A DNA stretch of 45,397 bases from Clostridiaceae bacterium (GTDB lineage Bacteria; Bacillota; Clostridia; Lachnospirales; Lachnospiraceae). Shown one piece after another: positions 1 to 8,901 of the stretch (positions within the stretch are counted from its first letter, which is position 1; each line of letters begins with the position of its first letter). The DNA is taken from the NCBI GenBank assembly GCA_910575795.1, contig CAJTGE010000041.1, forward strand, positions 1-45,397. The letters are read 5' to 3'. Both the position numbers and the translations under genes were made by a program. The notes under the pieces were generated by a model. It did no database searches, had not been told where the DNA came from, and saw nothing but the letters and a program-made list of their open reading frames with translations.

Positions 1-1
1 T

Positions 2-118
2 ACCGAGATTCCGAAGCATCTGGAGGATACCGACCGCAGTTTTCTGGATGACCTGCTCCCCTGGTCACCAAGCCTGCCAGCGAATTGCCGCAAGCCTGAT
101 AAAAGTGAAGTGAAATAA
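2..118 (+). CDS. IS66-family transposase (TnpC), C-terminal end only
   Basis: An open frame enters from the left edge and ends with TAA at 116-118, giving 38 residues that include DDLLPWSPSLPANCR. An aspartate-rich run followed by LLPWS, a proline and a Cys-Arg pair is typical of the extreme C-terminus of IS66-family DDE transposases. Only this tail is in view, so it cannot be said whether the full gene to the left is intact. No IS66-type terminal inverted repeat was recognised between 118 and the MITE at 188, so the right end of the IS may be lost. The family assignment rests on motif recall over a short stretch. Confidence 0.65.
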   Translation, partial: TEIPKHLEDTDRSFLDDLLPWSPSLPANCRKPDKSEVK

Positions 119-124
119 AGACTG

Positions 125-157
125 GAGCAAATCTGTTTCTATCATACAGGTTTGCTC
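125..157 (+). terminator. Stem-loop after the IS66 transposase tail
   Basis: An 11-bp stem (125-135 with 147-157, one G-U type mismatch) with an 11-nt loop lies seven bases after the transposase stop and is followed by ATGTTTTGT. The T-run is weak, so termination is plausible rather than certain. Confidence 0.4.
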
Positions 158-177
158 ATGTTTTGTATAGGTACTCA

Positions 178-393
178 CTATCTACCGGTTCTTTCCAGTG
201 TTTGTTGAATGCACCATATAGTAACCGCTGCTTTGTTAAAGTAAAAGCATATAGCGATATTATTTTGGGGGCTAAATAACCTGATTGTAGCAGAATATTG
301 CTGCCCAAAAAGCAAATCAGGTATCGTTTATGCATAGCAACTGTCACTTTTTTAAGCTAAAGTCAACAAAGCTTGGAAAGAACCTATCTACCG
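178..393. mobile_element. MITE-like element (188-383) with 10-bp target duplication
   Basis: The 10-mer CTATCTACCG occurs at 178-187 and again at 384-393. Between the copies, 188-383 (196 bp) begins with GTTCTTTCCA and ends with its exact inverse TGGAAAGAAC. After a 3-base mismatch the inversion resumes with TTTGTTGA, giving terminal repeats of about 21 bp with 18 matches. Short length, terminal inverted repeats, a direct duplication of the flank and no convincing gene inside are the hallmarks of a miniature element mobilised in trans. A 10-bp duplication would fit a DDE transposase such as those of the IS4 group, but the parent was not identified. The right copy of the duplication covers the stop codon of the neighbouring membrane-protein gene without changing it. 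A 63-codon frame inside is not supported as a gene. Confidence 0.7.
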
Positions 394-960
394 TTTACGA
401 AAAATAAAGAAAGACATTGCCATAAATATAGCAGGTAAAACAAGCGCCACCTCATTTAAACGAGATGGCGTATCCAATCGTTTGTACTGGTAGTATGTAA
501 TTAAAACACTAAATATAATTGCTGATACTGTAGCCAACGCATAGCAAATAAAATGTATTATGGTATATTTTGAATTCAAATGCCTGGGATTTCTTGTTGT
601 AACCGGTGAACTGAAACTCATCCAATGTACCATTTCCTTTTTATCTGTTCCAGGAGAAACTAAACAGCTCAAACGGTCTTCCAAGTCCTGTATATAATGA
701 TAACGAAGTACATTACCAATCCCTAATGTAATAATAAACGCAAAGGCTGTTGAAAAAATAAAGTCATTAAGAAAAAACAGGGCAAGTTTATCTGAACTGT
801 TATCACTCAGCGCACACACCACTCCTAATATAGCGCCCGCTGTAGATAAAACCTGAACTATCAGGTTTTGGCTATTCCTCTCATCTTCACGGCAATCATT
901 TAATTCGGCAATTATCTCCTGTATTCGACTGTCATTGTTATCGTTTTGTTTTTTTGACAT
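388..960 (-). CDS. Small membrane protein, four predicted helices
   Basis: A 190-residue protein of unknown function. The start at 960 (MSKKQND) is preferred over an upstream ATG because AGGGGAA sits 7-8 bases before it. After a charged, asparagine-rich N-terminus come two hydrophobic segments (about residues 37-55 and 64-84), a polar cytoplasmic-type stretch with many charges (about 85-135), and two more hydrophobic segments near the C-terminus, ending in FRKR. This hairpin-loop-hairpin layout is seen in small bacterial membrane effectors such as SLATT-type proteins, but no catalytic motif is visible and the resemblance is only architectural. It stands alone, has its own promoter-like sequence, and its 3' end abuts the MITE. 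Confidence 0.75.
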   Translation of the reverse strand: MSKKQNDNNDSRIQEIIAELNDCREDERNSQNLIVQVLSTAGAILGVVCALSDNSSDKLALFFLNDFIFSTAFAFIITLGIGNVLRYHYIQDLEDRLSCLVSPGTDKKEMVHWMSFSSPVTTRNPRHLNSKYTIIHFICYALATVSAIIFSVLITYYQYKRLDTPSRLNEVALVLPAIFMAMSFFIFRKR

Positions 961-984
961 TGCATTTTCCCCTATACATTGTTC

Positions 985-1012
985 TATATATAGCAATATG
1001 CATATAAATCAA
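985..1012 (-). promoter_or_regulatory. Candidate sigma-A promoter of the membrane-protein gene
   Basis: On the minus strand TTGATT (1007-1012), a 16-base spacer and TATATA (985-990) precede the start codon at 960. Both hexamers are close to the housekeeping consensus. Confidence 0.45.
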
Positions 1013-1105
1013 TTCATCTTATTTGGATATCTATTGGCCCACATCGTTTTTTATAATGCTATTATAGGTACATTGTAAAAACATGTCAAATTTTGTAAAA
1101 GTCAA

Positions 1106-1148
1106 AATGCATGTAACAGTTCAGATAACCTGAACTGTTACATGCATT
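1106..1148 (-). terminator. Perfect 19-bp hairpin, terminator after miaA
   Basis: Arms 1106-1124 and 1130-1148 are perfectly complementary around a 5-base loop. Read leftward, the stem is followed by TTTTGACTTTTAC. It lies downstream of miaA and fits a rho-independent terminator for mutS-mutL-miaA. The remaining sequence between 961 and 1260 shows no gene. Confidence 0.65.
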
Positions 1149-1260
1149 ATCCGATCGCTTTATTGGTGTCGTAAAATTATCCGGCTTACAACATTTCCGT
1201 TTCCGGGGGGTACGTCACTCCTGTTCTTCCGTTCCTCCCCCCGCCCTTTATCCCTCCCTG

Positions 1261-2211
1261 TCACACACGCAGCTCCTCCATCACATGCGCCGCCACCCGC
1301 TCCAGATCGTTTCCGAAATCCGCGAGATTCAGCCAGCGGACCTCCCTCTCCCTCTTAAACCATGTGAGCTGGCGCTTAGCGAAATGCCTTGTGTCGCGCT
1401 TAATGATCCGCACCGCTTCGTCAAGGCTTATCTCGCCGTCTAAGTACGACAGAATTTCCTTATACCCAAGCCCCTGCATGGAAACCATATCCCGGCGGCA
1501 GCCCATGGCGCGAAGGCGCTCAACCTCCCCGACCAGCCCCTGCTCCATCATCTGATCGACGCGGCGGTCAATCCGCTCATAGAGCGCGGGGCGATCGGTT
1601 GTGAGAACATAATAATAGCTGTCAAACGCCGATTCCTTCTGCCGTTCCGCCTCATTGTGATCCGAAATCCGCATGCCGGTCTGGCGGTTAAATTCCAGAG
1701 CGCGGATCACGCGCTTTACATTATTGGCGTGGATCGCATCCGCGGCCCGGGGATCCACTTCGCGCAGCAGGGCGTGAATCGCCATAGGTCCCTCTCTCCC
1801 GGCCTTTTCCTCCATCTCCCGCCGGAATGCGGGATCCTCTGTGGTCTGTGTAAAATCAATATCGTAGAGCAGTGCCTGGATATAAAATCCGGTGCCTCCG
1901 GCCACGATGGGGACCGCGCCTCTGGAAGCGATATCCCTTACCGCTTCCCCGGCGAGCTGCTTGAAACGGGCGACATTAAATTCCTCAGACGGCTCCAGAA
2001 TATCGATCAAATGGTGTCTCACCCCGCCCATCTCCTCTTCGGACACTTTTGCGGAACCGATGTCCATATGGCGGTACACCTGCATGGAGTCAGCGCTGAT
2101 GATCTCGCCGCAAAGGCGCTTTGCGAGCGCTACCGACAGGGCTGTCTTTCCCACCGCAGTGGGCCCTGTCACGATAATCAGGCGCTGTTTTTGTCCATTC
2201 ATCCGTATCAT
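1261..2211 (-). CDS. miaA: tRNA dimethylallyltransferase MiaA
   Basis: Transfers a dimethylallyl group from DMAPP to N6 of A37 in tRNAs that read UNN codons, making the i6A substrate later modified by MiaB. The protein is 316 residues, normal for the family. The P-loop GPTAVGKT is near residue 16, followed by SADSMQVYR (catalytic Asp) and the VGGTGFYIQALLY segment of the DMAPP pocket; the C-terminal part contains the QLTWFKRE tRNA-binding signature. The start at 2211 (MIRMNGQ) was chosen because AAAGGAG lies 7 bases before it; further in-frame ATGs upstream lack such a site. It is the last gene of a leftward mutS-mutL-miaA cluster, about 160 bases after mutL. Confidence 0.95.
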   Translation of the reverse strand: MIRMNGQKQRLIIVTGPTAVGKTALSVALAKRLCGEIISADSMQVYRHMDIGSAKVSEEEMGGVRHHLIDILEPSEEFNVARFKQLAGEAVRDIASRGAVPIVAGGTGFYIQALLYDIDFTQTTEDPAFRREMEEKAGREGPMAIHALLREVDPRAADAIHANNVKRVIRALEFNRQTGMRISDHNEAERQKESAFDSYYYVLTTDRPALYERIDRRVDQMMEQGLVGEVERLRAMGCRRDMVSMQGLGYKEILSYLDGEISLDEAVRIIKRDTRHFAKRQLTWFKREREVRWLNLADFGNDLERVAAHVMEELRV

Positions 2212-2371
2212 GCCAAAACTCCTTTCCGATATCATGATCCACCCGCAGGCGTTCCGATAACCTGCGCCATAAAATGCTTCACGGCTCTGTCGGAGAAATA
2301 TCCGGCGCAATCTGGTAAATTTTTTCTGCACAGTCCCTAACCGTTCCGGCTGCCTGAACGATTGCGTGCTC

Positions 2372-4558
2372 TCACACGATCCTCTTAAATTTCTTCTCCA
2401 GCTCGCGCCTGCTCATGGCAATGATCGTCGGCCGCCCGTGCGGGCATGCATACGGGTTTTCCAGTGTCAGGAGCTCGTCGATCAGGAAATTTGCCTCCGC
2501 CGCTGACATTGCGTGGTTTCCCTTGACAGCCGCCTTGCACGACATGGAGGCGATCTTTTCCCGGATCAGATCCGGCGTCCCGCTATCCAGGCCGTCCGTC
2601 AGCCCGTCTATCATTTCCATGAGCAGATCCTTTTTGGCAATGGAAAAGAGATTGGCCGGAACGGCCCGCACCGCGTACTCCTTCCCGCCAAAGGGCTCTA
2701 TCTCAAAGCCCATGGAGGCAAACTCCTCCCCGTGCCGCTGCAGGATCAGCTCCTCGCCGCTGTTTAAGGTCAGGATAATGGGGGGAACCACCATCTGCGA
2801 GGTATACTCCCTCGTCTTCAGGGATTTCATGGTCCTCTCATACAAAACCTTCTCGTGCGCCGCGTGCTGATCAATGATGTATAAGCTGTCCTCAAACTGC
2901 ACCAGCCAGTACGTGTCAAAAAGCTGCCCCAAAAGGACATGCCGCGCGCGGGCGCTCCCGGACAGAAGCTTTTCCTCAAACAGATCAAGCTGCTTCGGTT
3001 TTTCGGAGATGTCGGGCGCTTTTGTTCCCCGCTTTTCCTCCTTCTCCGGCTCTTTTGCGTTCTCCCCCGCCGCCGTTTTCCCGTTCAGGAAAGATTCGGA
3101 AGGCTCCGCCGCGGCCGCCGTCTCCCTCTGCGGCTGCCCGCTGCCGCCATAAGGCGCATCTTCCTCCCGAATGGCAGCGCCCAAAACCCGGGGCGGTTCG
3201 GATTTAAGCCCCCGGCCCGCCGCCCCGGAGAACGGCTCCGCCGCTCCGGAAGGTGAATCCGCCGCTCCGGGACGCGCTGACGCGCTGAAAACCTGCTCCC
3301 TCAGCCGGTTCGTCTCAAACGGCTCCGGCCGCGGCCCGCGCTGGATCCGTTCCTTTTCCTTTGCCCGGACCTCCTTTAACACAGGCCGGGCGCCGGAGGA
3401 TCCCGCTCCTTCTTTGCCGCTTACCGCGTCTCTGCCGCCTTCTTCACTTCCCCCGCCTGCGCTGATCCCCGCGCCTGCCTGCGCTCCGCTCTCACTGTCC
3501 CTGCCCGTTCCCGCGCCGGCGCGCCGGCCGTTTCCCGACACCGGCGGCAGGCTGACCTTTGGTATCAGCTCGCGCTTGGAGAGCGCCATGGACAGGCTGT
3601 GGTATACCATCCGGTATATCATTTCCCCGTCCCGAAAACGCAGCTCCATCTTGGCCGGGTGGACATTCACATCCAGAAAGCTCTGATCAATCGTAAACTG
3701 CAGCATCGTAAACGGATACTTATGCTGCATCATATACGGCTTATACGCCTCCTCAATGGCCTTATTGATAATGCTGCTCTTAATATACCGCCCATTGATA
3801 AAATAATTCTCAAAATTCCGGTTTCCCCTGGCGATCAGCGGCTTGCCGATATACCCCGACACGCTCACCGGCGCGGCCCCGGCCTCCACAGGCACAAGAT
3901 TTCCCGCGATCTCCCGCCCGAACACCGTATAGATAATGTCCTGCAGGCGATGGTTCCCGGACGTATGGAGCTTACTCTGGTTATTCTGAATATACCGGAT
4001 CGAGATCTCCGGATGCGAAAGCGCCAGCTTTTCCACGAGATCCGCCACATGCGCGCCCTCGGTCACAGGCGTCTTTAAAAACTTCCTCCGCGCAGGCGTA
4101 TTATAAAACAGATCCCGCGCAATAAACGTCGTGCCCTCCGGCGCCCCAATCTCCTCCAGCCCCAGCTCCTCCCCGCCCTCAATCCGATAGCGGGAGCCGG
4201 AAATCGAGCCCCCCGTCTTCGTAATCAGCTCCACCTTCGCCACCGAAGCAATACTCGAAAGCGCCTCCCCGCGAAACCCCAGCGAGGCCACGCTGAACAG
4301 ATCCTCCACTGTCCGTATCTTGCTCGTCGCATGGCGCTTAAAAGCCAGCGCGATCTCCTCCTTCGGGATCCCGCATCCATTATCCGTCACCCGGATCATC
4401 GAAAGCCCCCCGTCCCGGATCTCGACCGTCACCGCCGTCGCCTTTGCGTCAATCGCATTCTCCAGAAGCTCCTTCACCACCGACGAGGGCCGTTCAATCA
4501 CCTCCCCGGCCGCGATCTGGTTAATCGTATTCTGATCCAACACCTGAATATTCGCCAT
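2372..4558 (-). CDS. mutL: DNA mismatch repair protein MutL
   Basis: Couples MutS mismatch recognition to strand incision. 728 residues. The N-terminal GHKL ATPase shows QIAAGEVIERPSSVVKELLENAIDA, DNGCGI and GFRGEALSSIASV. The C-terminal dimerisation/endonuclease domain has DQHAAHEKVLYE, the metal-binding DQHA(X)2E(X)4E motif of MutL proteins that nick DNA themselves, as expected for hosts without MutH, plus ACPHGRPT near the end. The linker (about residues 345-535) is long, rich in Gly, Ala, Glu and Arg, and GC-rich, as is usual for this variable region. The start at 4558 (MANIQVLD) has AGGAGG 7 bases upstream. It follows mutS by 44 bases and is probably co-transcribed with it. Confidence 0.95.
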   Translation of the reverse strand: MANIQVLDQNTINQIAAGEVIERPSSVVKELLENAIDAKATAVTVEIRDGGLSMIRVTDNGCGIPKEEIALAFKRHATSKIRTVEDLFSVASLGFRGEALSSIASVAKVELITKTGGSISGSRYRIEGGEELGLEEIGAPEGTTFIARDLFYNTPARRKFLKTPVTEGAHVADLVEKLALSHPEISIRYIQNNQSKLHTSGNHRLQDIIYTVFGREIAGNLVPVEAGAAPVSVSGYIGKPLIARGNRNFENYFINGRYIKSSIINKAIEEAYKPYMMQHKYPFTMLQFTIDQSFLDVNVHPAKMELRFRDGEMIYRMVYHSLSMALSKRELIPKVSLPPVSGNGRRAGAGTGRDSESGAQAGAGISAGGGSEEGGRDAVSGKEGAGSSGARPVLKEVRAKEKERIQRGPRPEPFETNRLREQVFSASARPGAADSPSGAAEPFSGAAGRGLKSEPPRVLGAAIREEDAPYGGSGQPQRETAAAAEPSESFLNGKTAAGENAKEPEKEEKRGTKAPDISEKPKQLDLFEEKLLSGSARARHVLLGQLFDTYWLVQFEDSLYIIDQHAAHEKVLYERTMKSLKTREYTSQMVVPPIILTLNSGEELILQRHGEEFASMGFEIEPFGGKEYAVRAVPANLFSIAKKDLLMEMIDGLTDGLDSGTPDLIREKIASMSCKAAVKGNHAMSAAEANFLIDELLTLENPYACPHGRPTIIAMSRRELEKKFKRIV

Positions 4559-4602
4559 ACTGCCGCCTCCTGCCCCAAAACTCAGCCCGGAGCATATAAT
4601 CT

Positions 4603-7254
4603 TCACCCATTCGTCCACCGGTTCCGAAGCCTGGCCTGAAGCTTATCCAGCGTATTCAGCGCATCGATCGGCGACATCCGGTTCAGCTCCAGCTCCAGGA
4701 TCTCCTTAATAATCTCCTGCTCGCTCACCGTGTCAAACATACTCATCTGCTTTAGCTCCAGCTCGTCCGCCTTGGCCACGCGCCGCTTTCCCTGCTGTGA
4801 CGCCCCCTGCGCAAGCTCCCTGGCGCGCACCGTAATATCCGCGTCGCTCAGTTCCTGCACCAGCTCCCGCGCGCGCGCGATCACCGGCTCCGGGACGCCG
4901 GCCAGCCGGGCCACCTGGATACCGTAGCTCTTATCCGCGCCCCCCTTTACGATCTTTCGCAGGAACACAATGTTCTCCCCCTGCTCCTTGACCGCGATGC
5001 AGTAGTTATTCACCCCGGAAAGCGCGCCCTCCAGCTCCGTCAGCTCATGGTAATGGGTGGCAAAGAGCGTCTTGGCCCCCAGGATCCTGGGATTGCTGAT
5101 ATATTCCACCACGGCCCAGGCGATGGAAAGCCCGTCAAAGGTGCTCGTCCCGCGCCCGATCTCGTCCAGGATGAGGAGGCTGTTTTTTGTGGCGTTCCGC
5201 AGAATATTCGCCACCTCAGTCATTTCCACCATAAACGTGCTCTGGCCGCTGGCGAGATCGTCCGAAGCCCCGACTCTCGTAAAGATCCGGTCGCACAGGC
5301 CGATATCCGCCTCCTCAGCCGGCACAAAGCTGCCGATGTGGGCCATCAGCGTAATCAGGGCCGTCTGGCGCATGTAAGTGGATTTTCCGGCCATGTTGGG
5401 GCCGGTAATGATCGAAATCCTGTTTTTTCCGTTGTCCAGGACCGTATCATTGGGCACAAAGGAATCGCTGCCCATCATCCGCTCCACGACCGGATGGCGG
5501 CCGTTTTTGATGCGGATTACGCCCTTTTCATTGATGTGGGGCTTAACGTAATTATAGCGGGTCGATACGGATGAAAGCGAGGCCAGGACGTCCGTCATGG
5601 CAATGGCCCTGGCGCTTTTCTGGATGCGTTTCACCTCCCCGGCCACGGTGTCGCGCACCTGGCAGAAGAGATCATACTCCAGGGCAGACAGCTTGTCCTC
5701 CGCCCCCAGGATCAGATCCTCCAGCTTTTTTAGGCGGTCCGTGGTATAGCGCTCCGCATTCGTCAGAGTCTGCCTGCGCACAAAGTAGCCGGGAACCATG
5801 TCCTTAAAGGAATTCGTCACCTCAAAATAATAGCCGAATACCTTATTGAACTTGATTTTTAAGTTTTTAATGCCCGTCTTTTCCCGCTCTTCCCGTTCCA
5901 GCTCGGCCAGCCATCCCTTGCCCTCGGTCTTCGCCTGGCGCAGATGATCCGCCTCCTCGTTGTAGCCCTCGCGGATCATTCCGCCCTCGCGCACAGAGAG
6001 CGGCGGATCCTCCTCAATGGCCGCGGCAATCAGCTCCTGCAGATCCGTAAGCGGGTCGAGATCTTCCTCTGTCCGTTTTAAAAGTCCGCCGGAAAACTCC
6101 TGCAAAAGGCGCTTGATGTGCGGCAGCATCTCCACTGAACGGCAGAAGGCGACGAGATCCCTGGGCCCCGCCGTCTTATAGCTGATCCGCCCCATAAGGC
6201 GCTCCAGATCATAGATGGAATGTAAATATTCGCTGATCTCCTCCCTGGAAATGTAGTTCATATTCAGCTCTTCCACGGCATTCTGGCGCAGGATTATCTC
6301 CTCCCGGTCAATCAGGGGCTGTTCGATAAAGCTCCGCAGCAGCCTGGCCCCCATGGCCGTTTTCGTGCGGTCCAGCACCCACAAAAGCGTCCCCCGCTTC
6401 TGCTTTTCCCGCAGCGTCTCCAGAAGCTCCAGATTGCGGCGCGTGGAAACATCAAGCATCATAAACTGCCCGGCCATGTACGGGGAAATGCGCGTGATGT
6501 GCGTCAGGCTGTTTTTCTGCGTCTCATAGAGGTACTTAAGCGCCGCCCCGGCCGCGATCGCGCCGATCCCGTAATCGCCGAGCCCCAGCCCGTCTAAGTG
6601 ATGCACGTGGAAATGCTCCTTTAAGAGTCCGCGGCAGCCCTCATCCGAAAAGAAGCGGCTCTCCAGCGAGGAGATCACAATCCCCAGCCGCTCCTTAAGC
6701 TCCCCGAAATCAATGCCGGACATGCAGAACGCCTCATTGCAGACGAGCTCCGGCGGGCTGAATTTAAAAATCTCATCCATGAGCGCCCGCTCGGATTTGA
6801 CCTCTGTCACCAGAAAATCGCCGGTGCTGACATCCACCGCCGAAAGGCCGAACACATTGTCCATGTACACAACGCTCATCAGGTAATTATTCTTCGTCTC
6901 CTCAAGCACCTGGGAATTTGTGAGCGTCCCGGGCGTCACGACGCGGATGACCTCCCGCTTTACAAGGCCCTTTGCCGCCTTCGGATCCTCCATCTGCTCC
7001 GCAATGGCCACCTTATAGCCCTTTTTGACCAGACGGTTCAAATATCCCTCCACCGCGTGATACGGAACGCCGCACATCGGCGCGCGCTCCTCAAGGCCGC
7101 AGTCCTTTCCGGTCAAAGTAAGCTCCAGCTCCCGGGATACGGTCTGCGCATCCTCAAAGAACATCTCATAAAAATCGCCCAGCCTGTAAAACAGGATACA
7201 GTCCGGATACTCCTTTTTCGTATCCAGATAGTGTGTCATCATTGGTGAAAGCAC
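4603..7254 (-). CDS. mutS: DNA mismatch repair protein MutS
   Basis: Recognises base mismatches and small loops as a dimer and recruits MutL. 883 residues, full length. The mismatch-binding domain carries GDFYEMFFEDA, with the Phe-Tyr-Glu wedge. The ATPase domain has the P-loop GPNMAGKST, the Walker B LLILDEIGRGTSTFDG and ATHYHELTEL. Near the C-terminus QMSMFD resembles a beta-clamp-binding motif. Translation appears to begin at GTG 7254 (LSPMM follows), with AGAGG 8 bases before it; the ATG seven bases upstream is out of frame. It heads the mutS-mutL-miaA cluster. No clear sigma-A promoter was seen in the 297 bases before it, which instead contain two strong hairpins. Confidence 0.97.
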   Translation of the reverse strand: MLSPMMTHYLDTKKEYPDCILFYRLGDFYEMFFEDAQTVSRELELTLTGKDCGLEERAPMCGVPYHAVEGYLNRLVKKGYKVAIAEQMEDPKAAKGLVKREVIRVVTPGTLTNSQVLEETKNNYLMSVVYMDNVFGLSAVDVSTGDFLVTEVKSERALMDEIFKFSPPELVCNEAFCMSGIDFGELKERLGIVISSLESRFFSDEGCRGLLKEHFHVHHLDGLGLGDYGIGAIAAGAALKYLYETQKNSLTHITRISPYMAGQFMMLDVSTRRNLELLETLREKQKRGTLLWVLDRTKTAMGARLLRSFIEQPLIDREEIILRQNAVEELNMNYISREEISEYLHSIYDLERLMGRISYKTAGPRDLVAFCRSVEMLPHIKRLLQEFSGGLLKRTEEDLDPLTDLQELIAAAIEEDPPLSVREGGMIREGYNEEADHLRQAKTEGKGWLAELEREEREKTGIKNLKIKFNKVFGYYFEVTNSFKDMVPGYFVRRQTLTNAERYTTDRLKKLEDLILGAEDKLSALEYDLFCQVRDTVAGEVKRIQKSARAIAMTDVLASLSSVSTRYNYVKPHINEKGVIRIKNGRHPVVERMMGSDSFVPNDTVLDNGKNRISIITGPNMAGKSTYMRQTALITLMAHIGSFVPAEEADIGLCDRIFTRVGASDDLASGQSTFMVEMTEVANILRNATKNSLLILDEIGRGTSTFDGLSIAWAVVEYISNPRILGAKTLFATHYHELTELEGALSGVNNYCIAVKEQGENIVFLRKIVKGGADKSYGIQVARLAGVPEPVIARARELVQELSDADITVRARELAQGASQQGKRRVAKADELELKQMSMFDTVSEQEIIKEILELELNRMSPIDALNTLDKLQARLRNRWTNG

Positions 7255-7311
7255 CGCATTTACCTCTCTTCATAAATATCAGGAACCGTTACTGCTCACA
7301 TCCCTGCCCTC

Positions 7312-7344
7312 GGTGTTTTTGCGGCCTTCACTCACAAAAACACC
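7312..7344. terminator. 10-bp perfect stem-loop between ldt and mutS
   Basis: GGTGTTTTTG (7312-7321) pairs perfectly with CAAAAACACC (7335-7344). The stem carries its own T-run on both strands, so it could act as a terminator or attenuator in the mutS leader. Confidence 0.4.
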
Positions 7345-7373
7345 CCGCGTCTCCCGGCGTGTATATAGTAATC

Positions 7374-7450
7374 AGGAACTGCCCAAAAATAACTTGTGCA
7401 TCCGGCTTCGCCTGAAAACCATCTGCACAAGTTATTTTCTGACAGTTCCT
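7374..7450. repeat. 77-bp near-palindromic element
   Basis: Outer arms AGGAACTG (7374-7381) and CAGTTCCT (7443-7450) enclose a second perfect 15-bp pair, 7386-7400 with 7424-7438, around a 23-base loop. Read leftward it follows the L,D-transpeptidase gene and could terminate that transcript, but its size and two-tier arms also fit a dispersed palindromic repeat. No target duplication was seen. Confidence 0.5.
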
Positions 7451-7551
7451 TATTTCACAGCCGCACCCTTGTCTGTCATCTGCCCTGTATCCGGTATGCG
7501 GACAGAGAACGGCGAATCCGCCATGAAATCATCTTTCATGACAATACCTAT

Positions 7552-8901
7552 CTACTGAAACAGCGGATCCGACGGATCCCAGCGCTGCTGCTCGGAAATC
7601 GGGATCAGCTCCGGCTTGTCAAACGGGGATGCTACGTTCGGATCCTCATAGATCTGAACCGAGGTCCCAAGCGCGCAGTTGTCATAGATCCACTTGGAAT
7701 TGCCGCATGTTAAGCGCACGCAGCCGAGCGAACGCGTCACCCCGAGCCCGTTGTAGCCCACAGTCAGAAGGGAATCCTCCTTTGTGTGCTCATATGTAAT
7801 GGAGTGAAGCAGGAAACCCTGCGTAATCCGCGTCGCGTACTGGGTATAGGTGTCATTGACCATCAGCCTCCAGCGGTATTTCTCCGGCGTCTTAAAGGTT
7901 CCGATCGGCGTGTCGTCGCCCACAGAGGTCAGCATGGCCTTCACAGGGATAATATAGCCGTTGTCCCCGTCCTTTGCATAAACTGTTAAGCAGTTTAAGG
8001 TCTTGTTCACCTTCAGGAGATAGCTCGACTGCTTTCCGATCAGGGCGTCTACATCCTGGATCAGGCGTCCCCAGGAGTCAAAGCAGAACTTAAGGCCGTC
8101 TACATAGTGCCAGCCCGTCAGCGCCACGCCGTCCACGAAATAGTAGCGCTCATGGTCATGGGACATCCAGCCGTTGTAGCCGGTCCCGTCCTCATTGAAC
8201 ATGATCGTCCCGTTCTCAGCCAGCACCAAGCGGTCTGAAATGTTGGAACGGTATCTCGGCGCGCCGCTCTGCGGAGCCTGGCCTCCCTTGGGAACCATCA
8301 CGACCTCCACGGACATCAGCTTTTCACCGATATCCTTCGTCCCGGCCAGCTCCCCGTTCTTCGCATAACCCATCTTGCCCTGGCCGGAGGAGGTCACGCT
8401 GTAGTAAATATCAAACTGCTTCTCCGCCTCTCCGGTGAGCTGTAGCTGAATCGCCTCCACATAGCTCCCGTCGCCGGCCACGCCGGTCGGAAGGCCGTCA
8501 TGATACCACCATAAGAAACCGCCCGTGTTTGTATAGGCGCGGTAGGAAACGCCGCCTATCCCCGGAAAATTCATCAGGTTAAAGGAAAGCGCCGTCACAT
8601 CGCCGTGACTTTCATACGCATAATTCACAGCCGTATGGATCGCGGTGTTCTGCTCCGCGGGCGGCTGTTCCGGCTGGCCCTGCTGATCCTGCTGATCCTG
8701 CTGGCCCTGCTGATCCTGATTCTGCTGCCCGTTCGTATCCTGCGCGCCCATGCCGTCGCCCGCCGGGCTCTGGCCCTGGCTCTGCTGAGGCGGCTGCGCC
8801 CCGTTCGCCTCGTCGGCCGGCCCTGCAAACGCCGTAAAGCTGCTTCCGGCTATCATCGCCGCGGACAGTGCAATCGCCAGCCCCCTATAATGCTTTTTCA
8901 T
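7552..8901 (-). CDS. Secreted L,D-transpeptidase with ChW repeats and a YkuD domain
   Basis: Probably forms 3-3 cross-links or anchors proteins in peptidoglycan, outside the cell. 449 residues. A signal peptide (MKKHYRGLAIALSAAM..AFA) leads into a Gln/Gly/Pro-rich linker (about 30-85). Residues 90-205 contain paired tryptophan/glycine units (GGFLWWYHDGLPTGVAGDG, then GKMGYAKNGELAGT) typical of clostridial hydrophobic-W repeats. A short glucan/choline-binding-like repeat follows (GWMSHDHERYYFVDG). The C-terminal YkuD domain ends in the active-site motif SLGCVRL, a variant of SHGCVR, with the catalytic Cys near residue 395 and an upstream His in LLHSITYEH. The ATG overlaps the last 17 bases of miaB, and its GGAGG lies inside miaB, so the two are translationally coupled. 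Confidence 0.9.
   Translation of the reverse strand: MKKHYRGLAIALSAAMIAGSSFTAFAGPADEANGAQPPQQSQGQSPAGDGMGAQDTNGQQNQDQQGQQDQQDQQGQPEQPPAEQNTAIHTAVNYAYESHGDVTALSFNLMNFPGIGGVSYRAYTNTGGFLWWYHDGLPTGVAGDGSYVEAIQLQLTGEAEKQFDIYYSVTSSGQGKMGYAKNGELAGTKDIGEKLMSVEVVMVPKGGQAPQSGAPRYRSNISDRLVLAENGTIMFNEDGTGYNGWMSHDHERYYFVDGVALTGWHYVDGLKFCFDSWGRLIQDVDALIGKQSSYLLKVNKTLNCLTVYAKDGDNGYIIPVKAMLTSVGDDTPIGTFKTPEKYRWRLMVNDTYTQYATRITQGFLLHSITYEHTKEDSLLTVGYNGLGVTRSLGCVRLTCGNSKWIYDNCALGTSVQIYEDPNVASPFDKPELIPISEQQRWDPSDPLFQ

Noticed and set aside
156..347. 63-codon minus-strand frame
   Set aside because: It lies wholly inside the MITE-like element, has no ribosome-binding site and resembles no protein.
2372..4558. Several plus-strand frames over 100 codons opposite mutL, mutS, miaA and miaB
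   Set aside because: They are mirror frames of GC-rich genes, rich in Arg, Pro and Ser, without ribosome-binding sites.
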